From the NCBI GenBank assembly GCA_018287875.1, contig JAGVVL010000001.1, positions 2,914,001-2,978,000 of the forward strand: DNA of 64,000 nucleotides, read 5' to 3'. Source of the DNA: Nigrospora sphaerica. Its lineage: Eukaryota; Ascomycota; Sordariomycetes; Amphisphaeriales; Apiosporaceae. The translations under genes were made by a program, and so were the position numbers. The notes under the pieces are model-generated. The model ran no database searches. It saw nothing but the letters and a program-made list of their open reading frames with translations, and was not told the DNA's origin. Positions 46,072 to 57,164 of the stretch are shown one piece after another; within the stretch, counting starts at the first letter, position 1; each line of letters starts with the position of its first letter.

Positions 46072-47783
46072 ATGTCGTCTATGGTTACTACCGCCTCCTG
46101 GGTGCCGCGAGGGTTCGCGGCGCCTTTTCCCACCAAGTACAACTTTGACGAGGCCGAGTTCGAGCGCATCGCTGGGCTCGCTAAGTTGCAGCTGGACGAT
46201 GCGAACGAGGACCTCGAGGAGGCCCAGGAGCAGGAGGGTGGCGTGAACAGCGACCAGGAGGGCGGCGACGCGGAGAAGCAGAAGAAGAAGAAGGCGAAAA
46301 AAGAAGCCGACGATGATAACGTCCAAATGGGAGAGGCCGAAACGTATGCCAGCCCTACCCACGCCTCTGTCGCATTCGTGCTAATGCGCCTCGTAGGATC
46401 AACATCGACGACGATGACCTTAAAGAGTACGATCTGGAGCACTATGATGATGACGACGACGAGCAGCAGCCCCAGGGCCAGAAAATGGACATGTTTGGCA
46501 ACATCAAGTCGCTGGCCTACTATGAGTCGAACAAGGAAGACCCGTACATCACGGTGCCTGACGAGGAGGACGATGATGAGGATCGAGAAGACCTGCAGAT
46601 TCTGGCCAACGACAACCTCCTGCTGGCCGCCAAGGTGGAAGACGAACTGGCCCACCTCGAGGTCTATGTCTACGAAGACGAGGCCGACAACCTTTACGTT
46701 CACCACGATATCATGCTTCCCGCGATCCCGCTGTGCGTCGAGTGGCTGGACTTGCCTGTCGCGAAACAAGGCGTCGAAAAGGACTCGACGGCCAACTTCG
46801 TGGCCATAGGCACCATGGACCCCGACATCGAGGTGTGGGATCTCGACACGGTGGACTGCATGTATCCCAATGCCATATTAGGACAGGGCGGCAACCCCGA
46901 GGCCGACAAGAAGAAAAAGAAGAAGAAAGGGAAGAAGGCGAACGACGAGTACCACGTCGACGCCGTGCTCTCCCTTGCCGCCAACAGGAAACACAGGAAC
47001 CTGCTCGCTTCCGCGTCGGCCGACAAGACGGTCAAGTTGTGGGACCTGCATACCACCAAGTGCGCCAAGTCGTACACTTATCACACCGACAAGGTCTGCT
47101 CTCTGGCCTGGCACCCGATCGAGTCGACCGTGCTCTTGAGCGGCAGCTACGATCGAACAGTGGTCGCGTCGGATATGCGCGCGCCCGATGCCAAAGCGCC
47201 GAGGTGGGGAGTGGAGAGCGACGTCGAGAATGTCAAATGGGATCCTCATGACCCCAACTACTTCTACGTGTCGACCGAGAGCGGCATTATTCACTACCAC
47301 GACGTCCGCAATGTGCCCTCTACCCCCGCGGCAACCAAGCCGGTCTGGACGCTGCAGGCTCACGACGAGTCATTATCGTCGTTTGACATCAACAGCCACA
47401 TCCCCGGCTTCATGGCTACCGGATCCACCGACAAGACCGTCAAGCTCTGGAACATTCAGCCCACGGGTCCCACTATGGTCGTGTCACGCAACCTGGACGT
47501 CGGCAGGGTCTTCTCGACGACCTTCGGCCCCGATCCTGAAGTGGCTTTCCGGCTGGCCGTTGCCGGCAGCAAGGGATCGTTGAACGTTTGGGACACCAGC
47601 ACCAACTCGGCGGTGCGGCAAGCCTTTGCCCATAAGATCGCCAGCAAGCCTGGTGCTGACACTGTCGAAGACAAGCTTGTGGGCGTGGCAGAAGACGACA
47701 GCAGCTCGTCCGACGACGAAGAAGAGGATGATGAAGACGACGAGGACAAAGACAACGACGCCGATTCTATGGATGAGGATTAG
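46072..47783 (+). CDS. PWP1: PWP1-like WD40 ribosome-biogenesis protein
   Basis: Exons 46072-46343 and 46397-47783 (53-nt intron, GTATGC...CTAATG...TAG) give 552 residues. An acidic/Lys-rich N-terminus is followed by DMFGNIKSLAYYESNKEDPYI, ILANDNLLLAAKVEDELAHLEVYVYE and PAIPLCVEWLDL, a signature of Pwp1. At least five WD units follow (IEVWDLD, LASASADKTVKLWDL, VLLSGSYDRTV, FMATGSTDKTVKLWNI, LNVWDTS), with a Lys-rich insertion KKKKKKKGKK that could be a nucleolar signal. The tail is extremely acidic. Yeast Pwp1 joins early pre-60S particles and 25S rRNA processing; human PWP1 also regulates rDNA transcription. Length matches the orthologues. Confidence 0.93.
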
Positions 47784-50700
47784 AGGTACCTTAACATAAT
47801 ACAACTCAGAGAGCGCCATCTCTATCTACGCTCTGAAATGCCTTTGGGCTGTCTCACGTGCGCTACAGCGCCATCAGTGAAGTGTAAACTTGTATGTACA
47901 AGCTAGAAGCGAGCGGCGGTGGATTATCGAAAAAAGACCTGGCCGGGGGCGGTTCTAGGCGTGGGGGCCGTTAATCCTTTCTGGAGTGGCAGGCGGTGGA
48001 CAAAAAGAAGTGCCCCAGCAGCTCTACCAAAGCCACGCCGGAAGACTGTCCTACCTGGTGCACTTTCTTTGTCCAACCCCTAAGTGGCTGGCGGTGGAGA
48101 TGCTGATCTTGGACCTTGGGGGGGCGACTTGAGTCTGTCGCAACCGCCACCACCATGTGTTTGAAGCTGGCACGCACCATTGATCGGGTGAAGAAGGGAC
48201 AGGGCTGGAAGTGCGAGAGGATGGCGGATGGTGGATGAGCTAGAATTGTTCGATAGGAATTTTAGCGGCGTTTCGGGGGGGCTTTGCAGTGCCGTCTGCG
48301 AAGCCGGCTCGGCTAGTCCAGGACGTTCGAATTTTTCCGGTCGAGACGGTCTGCGGCGGGCCGGTTCGTGACTCGCAGCGAGTTGTGCGAATACATAGCG
48401 ACGACGTCGTCGTGGCGGGCTGGCGGCTGGGATTGGGCGACCGGGCAGTCCGCTGACGTCTTCGGGCCTTTCAGCCTCTGAACTTAACACAGGCCGGGAT
48501 GGGCTCTCGGTTAGAGCAGCCAAAGTGGGCAAACCTATAATGTGTAAATAGCTATAATCATATGCTGGCGGCTTTGCCATTGGCGCGGCGGAGCCTCAAT
48601 CGAGGACCGAAACAGGGCGAGACCCAGGGGGTCGGCAAAAGGAATAGCAACTTATGCGCGCGAGGCGGTCGGCACGGCGGGCAAAAATAGACACGGCTGC
48701 ACAATAATCGCAGCCGGCCTCTCGACGGCTGTGCCTACAAAAAGGCGCAGCGAGATCCGGCTGCCGTTCGGGCGCGAGCGCACACCAGCGGGTGATGAGA
48801 GTGTCTTCTGCTAGTGGTCGATCGTGGAGTGACGTTCGGCGTCAAAAGCACTTGAGAGGCGAGGACAAAAGTGAAACGAACTAATTGGGCGGAGGGTCGG
48901 AACAACGAGCCAACCACAGGGCGCCGACAGTGCATAGCCCGTTTCAAGCGAAGAAGACCCTGGATGGGCGTTTGCCAAGGGGGGATGCCGGCTCGTCATT
49001 CGTCCCGCACCCAACACAAGCAGGACAAGCAGGCGAGCCCGAACTAGGGGACGATCAGGGGTTGTGGAGCTCGATACTTTGCCGCTCTGGTGGTTCGCAT
49101 TCCCTCCGTTGGAAGGGATACAAGACAGCCCGACTTTTTGGTGCGGACCCGGTGCCACTGACTGATGACTGGTGAGGGGCCTGGGACGGAAGAAGCCTTG
49201 TCTGTACCTGGCTCGCCCGAGGACCTGGTATGCCTGCGTTCATCAGTGAGCACGTGTCCAGGACATGCCATGCAGCCGCGCCAGCCAACGGGCAAAGCAA
49301 ACAGCCAACCATCCAGCTCACGCCGAGACCACTCGAACTGGACGAAGACGGGCCGGCTAACTGGCCGGGCCCAGGGCCAGGCGCGCGCATTGATGGCGGA
49401 TAAGCGTGCCGGTGCTGGGACAGTCTTCGTCAGTCGGTCGAAAACCGGTCCGCCCCCTCCCCCAGGCCATCCCGGTGAATTTCAAACGCGCAATTTGTAG
49501 GCGAGTTATGTCGTGTTCATGCCCGCCTGGAGTAGCCAACAGACAGCACGGCCTCGGCAGCGTGGGTGCTGATCAGTGGTATCACATATCTTGCACGTGC
49601 ATACGTAAGCTGGCAGCCGACAAGATCTGAACTGATTCGGTATCTGTCCTGAGCAATTGGGAGGGGAAGGGGGGAGACTGGATGCCTGCACGGGTACGTG
49701 TGTGCGTACGCGTGGGTGGTCATGGGTGGACATGGCTTACAGGGATGCTACTGTGGCGGAAGCGACTTGACTGCCGCTTGACTTGCAGCTGGCGATGACT
49801 CGGTGGCATAAATCGATTCGATGGGTCGATTCAGGTCGTCCGCACGGGGCGGGCGATCATTGGAGGCAGCAGAAACAGACTCCCCAGAAACAGAAACATC
49901 CATGGGAGTCCCCAAAAGAAAGCGCGAGCTGTCTGTCCCTGTACCTGCATTGGACGGGGAGGGATGGCGTGTGCCGGTCCCTCTTAGTCCTCCTTACGTG
50001 GGACCGGTCATGCACGCCTGGATGAGGGCCGGTCAGATTGGCCGATTCGGAAAAAGCAAGCGGGCGCTGATTGGGCCTGTGTATGCAGCTTCTTTCAGAG
50101 ACGGGCGCTGATTCGCATGTGGTCGTCCCGCCCTTGAGACAGTCTGGCCTATCGAGCCGAGCGGTTGGTGGCGCTTGCCCAACTTGGAGGCGGCGAGGCG
50201 CGAAGATTGCGCCTGGGTAGGACGGAACCGGTGCCTGATTGCACGACAGCGGCAGGGATGCCGCCGTCCTTTGGGAAGCCCTCCCATGATCCGCCGTGCC
50301 CCTGGTGCTACTATTAGCCACAGGTAATATAGCTGCAGCGGCGGGCACGGCGTCACCCATCTCGTGGACCAATGGGACCCCGGCTGGCCACTAAAAGCAT
50401 GGCGATCCCCCCCCCCGGCGTCCGGTGGGAATGAAGAGGGAACCTTACCTTCAGGTGGTCCCCCGACTCGGTAGTGTTTCTTCTTTTGTTTTTGCTGTAT
50501 GCGAGACTTTTGTTGCCAGAGCCATGAAGTCAGTCAGGAGGGATATCTTACATAAAGTCCCTACGGCAAATACTTGTGGTCCGCATGAGGGTTTGAATGC
50601 GTACTTCAAGTGCGCTTCTAGGAGATAGGTACTTTACGCTCCTGTGGCAAGGCATGGTACATAGCCCGGGATCGGGGCCTGTAGCACATACAGTGGCCGG

Positions 50701-52347
50701 CGCGACGGGTCCTTTGGGGGCCGCGCATGGCGGCCCACAGCCGGGCCAGCCAACATCCCATGGCTCGTTCTTTGCTAGTCGTACCCACCCGGCGTAGTGG
50801 TAGGTCATAAGGGCTGATGGATGTAGTAGTACCCCGAGGTCCCTCCTCTCCTCTTGCCGTACTCGCAGGCCCCATCGAGGCCATCTCCTCATCCGCGCCT
50901 CGTCAAGGAAGTACCTAGAAGCGACCTACCGTGTCAGGTGGTTTGTCTCTTCCTTCCCCTCTGTCAACTGCCCGTCTTCGAGACAGACGTCTCCACCGCG
51001 CACGGAAACAGCCCTTGGGATGTGTATGCTAAGGTTGCTTTGCCTGGCTGCTTGCTTGCTTGTGTAGGGTGCGCCTGCAGCCCGGGGTTCCCCTGTCTAG
51101 CGCGGGAAAGCTCTGTCCCAACTGCCCTTTGCAGGTACAGTCCTTGCTTCTCCTCCGGGACTGACTTTCCACCCCCCGCCGCCGCCTGTGCTGGGGCTAG
51201 CCGTCTGCCCACCCCCCCAGAGTGGCCAAAGGCCCGTTCGCTCTTTAATAATCCCATTGCCCGTTTCTTTGATCATCGTCGATGTCTCCAGGTCTTTGTC
51301 GTTGTCGCTCGACATATCACCCTTGCCTTCTTTTTTTGGTGTTGTCGTCGTCGTCGTCAAGTTCCAGGGACACACACGGTTCCCTCCCACTCATTCCTTT
51401 CCTGTTAACCGTTTCTGTCTTCCCCCCATTCCAGTCATCTCGCGGGCACGAACGGTCCTTCTCTTCCAAACGCTTTCTTCTTCGCCACAGTCCCTCAAGA
51501 AACCTGGTTGTTTCACTGCTTCCTGTCTGGTACACCAAAGATCCGACGAGAGTACGGATCACGCCCACTAGCACCTTGGGCCAAACAACATCGCACGCTA
51601 CGTGCCTCTTTTGCAAGACGACTACCCGACGTCAATATATCCGCCACGCCCCTCTTCCACATCCTCCGTGGTGGGCCCGTCTTTGATTCCCAGGAATCCG
51701 ACCCTCTCGATCGACGCCGCAAGCAGTATTCCTTCTCGGCTTATTCACCTGACCCCTCGTTGGTTCAACAATCGAAGCCCGTTCACGACGACTTGCGCAG
51801 CACGTAGTTGACGACTCGACCAACGCGTATCCAACCGGATCCCTACCGAGGGGTTGGAGGAGTAACCTAGGTCATCGCACTTGACCTGATCGGCCATCTC
51901 ACGGCACCTGGAGCCCCCCTTCTGATAGGCTGTCTCACGGCACGCCTGACCATTCAAGCCCATTCACCTTCCGCATCAGGGTGACATTGTGCTATTACGT
52001 CTACCGCGCTGCACCACCATCCGTTTAGCTGTAGGAGTGACACGCGACGGTACACAAGTGCCGCCCATTCGCTGGACGCAGTCGACGAACTCACCACCAC
52101 TCCCACCCCGGGCGTTTGAGTTTGCGGTCTCATCCTCCTCGTGCCTCCCGCTCTGAGTTGGAGCTTCCTAGCCCTGCAGCGTGAGGAAGAAGTCAAACCA
52201 CCTGACAACTCTGCGGTGGACGAAGCCAGTCATCGGCCTCGGCAAGGTATATCATAAGCAGCGTCGCTCGGATCCACGACACGTTCCGCTGCACCCAACT
52301 GTTTTCCACCTGCAAGCCTATCGCCAACCACCAACGAAAGGCCAACA
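47784..52347. other. 4.5 kb stretch without a supportable gene
   Basis: The longest frame (complement 48080-48580, 166 residues) is Pro/Ser/Arg-rich without any motif, and I do not accept it. The part from about 50.9 to 52.3 kb is CT-rich, likely promoter and long 5' UTR of the gene at 52348, and may hide 5' UTR introns. Confidence 0.5.
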
Positions 52348-53298
52348 ATGTCTCTCGCGCGCGCCTTTACCACGCGCCGGGCGAAGCCGTCCCTGGACCT
52401 CAAGGATGCCGCCCCGCAGCGTAGCCAGAGCGTCGCGCAGCGTAGCAACACCCTATCTCGCGGCCATGGCCAGACGGGCTCGATCCGCAACAAGATCTCG
52501 GCGCCCATGGAGCTCACCCACACGACCAACATGCTCGCTTACAACGCTCCAGACCTGTATCCCCAGTCTGCCGCTTCGACAACATCCAGAGGGTCTGACG
52601 ACGACTCGGACAGTGTCCAGACGAGCGCATCGTCGCCCCCTACCAGCCCAGATGCCGCCTCGGCAGACGAGGAGCCCAACATGCCGGAGCCGAATCACCT
52701 GTCTTGTTACTTCACGGCTCCGGGTCAGAAGCTGCCGCCGGGTGCAACACCGCAGAGCGCGACGGGGCCCGAGGCCAACGCGGCGCCCGTGCTGCCCCTG
52801 CGGTCCCCTTCGCACACGAAGAAGGCCTCGTACGACAATCTGGTACAAAAGCAGTTGGCTCGGTACTCGAATCAGTCAAGTAAGTCCATCTCGACCAAGG
52901 CCAGCTTCACCCTGTCCCGATCGTCATCCACGTCGACGACAGCTACATCGGTTTCTTCGGGCTCGTTTATGCGCGGTAAGCCGATGACCTCGTCGGTACC
53001 GTCCACGCCCACTTCGCCGGCTGTGCTGTCGCCGATTCGACAAATGTCGCAGCAAAGGAAACGGGAGGTTTCGCCTACGATCAACCCTTTCGGCCAGGAG
53101 TTGGCCAAGGTCTCGGAGCTCGCCGAAGACTTCGGCCTGCAAGACAAACTGCACATTCTCGATGACGAAGAGCAGGAACTGCTGACCAATGGTCTCTGCA
53201 AGCTCCGGCCTGAGGACTACCTGGCCGAGATCCACGGTTTGTTTTCAGCTTTCTTCAGCGGCGAGGCGCAACAACACGCGCAGGCGGCATGGATCTAG
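52348..53298 (+). CDS. Ser/Thr-rich conserved fungal hypothetical protein
   Basis: A single-exon frame of 316 residues. The ATG at 52348 has context aacaATGtct. Residues 1-230 are rich in Ser, Thr, Pro and Gln (many SP/TP sites, for example TSPDAASADE and SVPSTPTSPAVLSPIRQMS) and should be disordered and phosphorylated. The last 80 residues are ordered-looking: NPFGQELAKVSELAEDFG, then LHILDDEEQELLTNGLCKLRPEDYL, then GLFSAFFSG. That block looks like a conserved helical domain. No known catalytic motif is seen. Strong G/C third-position bias and the clear division into disordered and ordered parts support a real gene. Function not assigned. Confidence 0.75.
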   Translation: MSLARAFTTRRAKPSLDLKDAAPQRSQSVAQRSNTLSRGHGQTGSIRNKISAPMELTHTTNMLAYNAPDLYPQSAASTTSRGSDDDSDSVQTSASSPPTSPDAASADEEPNMPEPNHLSCYFTAPGQKLPPGATPQSATGPEANAAPVLPLRSPSHTKKASYDNLVQKQLARYSNQSSKSISTKASFTLSRSSSTSTTATSVSSGSFMRGKPMTSSVPSTPTSPAVLSPIRQMSQQRKREVSPTINPFGQELAKVSELAEDFGLQDKLHILDDEEQELLTNGLCKLRPEDYLAEIHGLFSAFFSGEAQQHAQAAWI

Positions 53299-55893
53299 AG
53301 CAAGCCACTGTCTCCTCCTCACGACACTTTCACTGTATATATTTTGACAATTTGGGGGGAAATGCAGTGCATCGGCAGACGAAGACAAACGTCTTTTAGG
53401 TCGCTGCGCTGCCGACGGCAGGGGATCTCGGTGAATGGAGTTTGGTCACAGGACTACACTGCTACGGGCATTCGAGCGTTGGGGTTTCTCTTACGGTTCC
53501 ACAGCTGCGCTGGTTCAGGTGGTAGTCGAATTCACATTTTCTTCGACTGTATCCTGTGTCTATTCCGGGGGGGGAAGAGGACCGTACCGCTTGAAACCCC
53601 CCCGGCTTCACGGGGGCAGGTGTGGATGAGAGGGATGCTATTGGCAGCCTCGCATTCCCAGTTATTTCACGATAGGGGTAGACAATACTGGAGAAGGCCA
53701 CTGGGCACTCGGGGTTTCTTATACGGAGAATGAATTCCGCCCCCACGCATTGATGGACCGACGACTTGTGAATTGATGGTGGTCTAGGCCAAACACTCGG
53801 CTGTTCAGCACGGTCATGGAGCTGCTGGGGAAGTACTGGCATCAAGCTTGGATCAAGGATCCATGGATCTGGACGGGTGGATGAATGGATGGATGGATGC
53901 CAAAGCTTGGAAACCCAGATCAGGTGCCGATGTGGAGCGGCAAGCGGCAGCGCGAACGGGCTGGGAATGGTTCCTTTTCGGGCTCGCGTGCGTGCGTGCA
54001 CGTGTAGACGGCGGCCAATGACGCCACGAGACGCCCCTCCCGTTGAGGTATGCCGTGTTGAGACATTCTTTTCTCGACGTTGCACTTGACAGCTCAGAAC
54101 CTTGGGGCGCTTAGGGGCACGAGAGCGCCGGCCCGGGCGTTCAGACGATCAAGTGTCAATCGCATAGCGTCCGTTTCCGATTCAGGAGTGGGAGACGGTA
54201 GGATGTGGTGGATAGGGCTGTGGAAGTTGGTTGCCAGGTACCCCAGTCACTAGTAAAGTGCTCGAGTGGGCGACCCCTTCCCGTGTTGGCATCAGTCCAT
54301 CATCCATGAATCCAACATCCATCATCCATCCCGGCAATTCCCCATGCATCCCGGTCTCGCAGATCCCTTCCCCCCTCAACGCCGTCCCCGTTCCACATGC
54401 GGCAGCTTTTCGGCTCGCTCTCCACAACGGTCGGCGCAACATGATGGGATTGCGACATGGGCCTCGTGCACCGGCTGTATGATCTGCAGGGCCGGGCCCC
54501 CCGGGGGCCGTTTAATGCGCGGCTGTTCATGCATACCTACATCTTCGGCCCCGGTCCCCGGCCGCGCAACGTTTTGGCATCCCTTCCATCCGTAACGGCG
54601 CTTTCGTGATGCGTGGCAGCGTCTACTGCCGACCTACATACTTGGGTACTCCCGTCGCGAACCAGCTGAGGCCAGGGATCGCGTCACCCGCCCAAACCCC
54701 GTGGCCCCGGGTTCGCCCGTCCACCCATTGCTCGCTGCTGCCTTACAGTAGGAACCCGGCGCACAGTTCCACGATCCTCCCTCCCCGTTATTTCGTTGGG
54801 CAAACCGGCAGGAGCGCGGTGCTCCTTTTCTCCTCTCCCTTCTCTACGGCGGGTTACGGGGACCCCTGTTCTTCCCTGTTCATAACGAGGCGGCGTTTCG
54901 ACAGGGCCTGTCCGTGGTGCCGTGTGCGCGGCCCGGATCCGTTTGAACGCGCCCCCCCCCCTTCGCTGCCGGAACTCTGTCCAGGGGGCGGGCGGGTTCC
55001 GGCCGGTGGGCTAGCAGTCTGCGCGATGTTTCGGACATGGCATGGATTGCGTGGACAGCCCGGGGCCGGGGTCTGGGGGAGGAGGGGGGTCGGGCGCTGC
55101 CCGCTCCACCGCTCATCTCCGGGCTCGACGGCAATATGCTTCAGACCGCCGTGGGTGAACGGGGGGCGCTCGGGGAGAAGTAAAGGCCCAGCATCGAAGC
55201 CGGGCGAGGTGCAACCCCCTTATTTCCATCGACGGCATTTATCGTAAATATCTCTTACCGCCTTCCCCCTGTGCGTACTAAACCTAGTCCCCCGCTCACG
55301 AGGCGACGAGGTCACCACCCGTCGGTGGTCGGAGAAAACTTCGTCGGTGTCCCCGTACGCACTGGGCTGCTTTCCTTGTCCAAGTCTTGTCGCACCCGGA
55401 GACTATGACAGTCGTCTCCCGCTCCCAGCACACGGACCGCTGGTCGCGCCATGAGAGTTACCTGCTCGACGGGCTACAAACTTGACTCTTCCGCATTCTT
55501 TTTAAGGGACGGTTCTCTTTGCAGTTCATTGACCAGAATTTTGCCTTTGCCATAATCTCCCAATACTAGAGCGGGTATGGACTTGTCTTTTTGCCCGTTT
55601 TCCATGGCGTACAATATCACATTCCGGCTCTGGCTGTGTCTGGACCAGCCTGCCAGCTGCCTTGACGTCCCGGGACAAAGAAAACACATCTGAAAAGTCT
55701 AGAATAAAGAGCCCTGCCGTACGTATCAAGGCCATCATTCTCTGTGGTTATTCATACAAAGGATGACCCCTGACAATAAAAGAACTTCCCTGGACGTCCA
55801 GGCCTCGGTTCGCATCGCATCCCGCAACCTGCACAAAAAGACCTCCCTGATCATAACCTATTTTAGCGACCAAGGACTGCAGAAACAAAAGAT
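53299..55893. other. Intergenic, no gene supported
   Basis: Contains the 3' UTR of the gene ending at 53298 and several random frames. From about 55480 to 55890 the sequence becomes noticeably A/T-richer than its surroundings, with two overlapping minus-strand frames of about 70 codons that I cannot assign (see findings). Confidence 0.45.
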
Positions 55894-56406
55894 ATGTCGA
55901 CTGAATATACCCACCCTCGCCGGTCCTTGACGATGCTGGACTGGCTGCGCTGCTGCACGGCTCGACGCGCCAGGCCGGGCCCCGAGAACCGCCCCCCAGC
56001 GGAGCAGCTCGACCGCAAAGGCGTGGGCGTCGTCGGCAGGGTCGACGGCGGCATCGCCGCGGGGGAACGGGCCCGGGTCCGGGCCCTGCTCGCGGACGCG
56101 ACACGGATCCCGCGCCCCGCCGTCGTCCAGGTGGCCGCGGCGGTGCGTTTCTACGCTGCCCGGCCGGCGCGGCTTCGGGAGGTCCGAGGCCCCGCTCCCG
56201 GCCCCGGCGTCCGCCCCGCGGCGCGCCGCCACGCCGGTGGCTCGGGGGCCGCGCTGTGGCACCCATCGCTATTAATACGACCGCAGCTTTCGGGGCCCTT
56301 GCCGAAGCGGAAAGCCCTCGTAATCTCCCAACCACGCCGGGGGACGGGCCCGTCTCGCCGTAGGAACGAGCAGGCTCGTGAATATCAGACGGAGAACGTT
56401 GGATAG
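55894..56406 (+). CDS. Doubtful small gene
   Basis: An open frame of 170 residues, perhaps starting at an internal ATG (residue 14, MLDWLRCC). Between about residues 20 and 100 nearly every third position is G or C, as in the real genes here, with a plausible helical stretch (AAGERARVRALLADATRIPRP). The last 70 residues look less coding. The antisense frames are also open but Arg/Pro/Gly-rich. No homologue is recognised; it may be a small effector-like or spurious frame. Confidence 0.3.
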   Translation: MSTEYTHPRRSLTMLDWLRCCTARRARPGPENRPPAEQLDRKGVGVVGRVDGGIAAGERARVRALLADATRIPRPAVVQVAAAVRFYAARPARLREVRGPAPGPGVRPAARRHAGGSGAALWHPSLLIRPQLSGPLPKRKALVISQPRRGTGPSRRRNEQAREYQTENVG

Positions 56407-56773
56407 CTAGATCTAGGGTACGCATGCGTTTTGCCGTGTGGTCGTGGCTTGCTCGCCGTAACGTAGCTGGTCCTCTTCGCCTCCATGGCTTTTAACCGCC
56501 ACCATTCACATAGCAGGACAGAAATATACTTTTGCGTAACCCAGCAGTGATGAGATTTTATTTTACCAAAAGGAGCGTAAGAACGAAAAACAGCCCCGCT
56601 TGCCGAAACCGTCTACATGACCGAACCCAGTTCGTTACCCCAGCGTCCCAAAAGATGCCAACCCGCCGCCCCAGTTCGCCGACCCTTTGCGCCATGCACC
56701 ACCGTCTCTAGCCTTCGTGTACCGCCAAAGGAACTTCCCCGCCGAGGCCGCCGAGGACCGCCGGGCGCGCTTA

Positions 56774-57164
56774 TTAGTACGCGGGCGCGTGGGAGCACTT
56801 GACGCGGACCTGGGTCTGCGGGGGGCCGACGTCCTTGGTGTCGCTGCCGTGGGTGACCGTGTTGCTGCCGTCGATACCGACGGCCAGGCACCAGACGTCG
56901 TCGGCGGCCGTCACGGCGATGTGCGAGATGCTAAGGACGTTGTCTGGGGGCTTCGCGTCAGCAAGGAAAAGGGGGCGATGGGGAAAAGGCAAACTCACGG
57001 ATCTCCTGGAAAGTGCCGTCCACGGCCACCTCGAGCGAGAACTGGGCGTCGGCGGCGCCCTGGAAGGTGAAGTAGGCCATCTCCGTACCGTGGGCAGGGT
57101 AGCTGGGGGCGGCGAGGCCGGTGGCGGCCAGGAGGGCAGTAGCGGCAATGGTGGTGAACTGCAT
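56774..57164 (-). CDS. Small secreted protein, 111 aa
   Basis: Exons complement of 56999-57164 and 56774-56943 (56-nt intron, GTGAGT...CCCAG, phase 1). The start at 57164 opens a textbook signal peptide (MQFTTIAATALLAATGLAA, residues 1-19). The mature part of about 92 residues reads as beta-strand-rich, including YFTFQGA, FSLEVAVDG and ISHIAVTAADDVWCLAVGID, and has only two Cys (in VWCLAV and VKCSHAP), which could form one disulfide. It ends CSHAPAY. A TATAAA word on the minus strand (57342-57337) lies about 175 bp upstream. Size, secretion signal and lack of catalytic motif resemble small secreted proteins or effectors of fungi; no family assigned. Confidence 0.75.

Noticed and set aside
48080..48580. 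166-codon minus-strand frame
   Set aside because: Pro/Ser/Arg-rich, no start context, no domain and no conserved block; most likely chance.
54606..55247. 213-codon plus-strand frame
   Set aside because: Composition random, no motif, overlapping open frames on the opposite strand.
55748..56425. 225-codon minus-strand frame
   Set aside because: Middle part is Arg/Gly/Pro shadow of the opposite strand; only the last 45 codons look natural and are treated as the A/T-rich patch.
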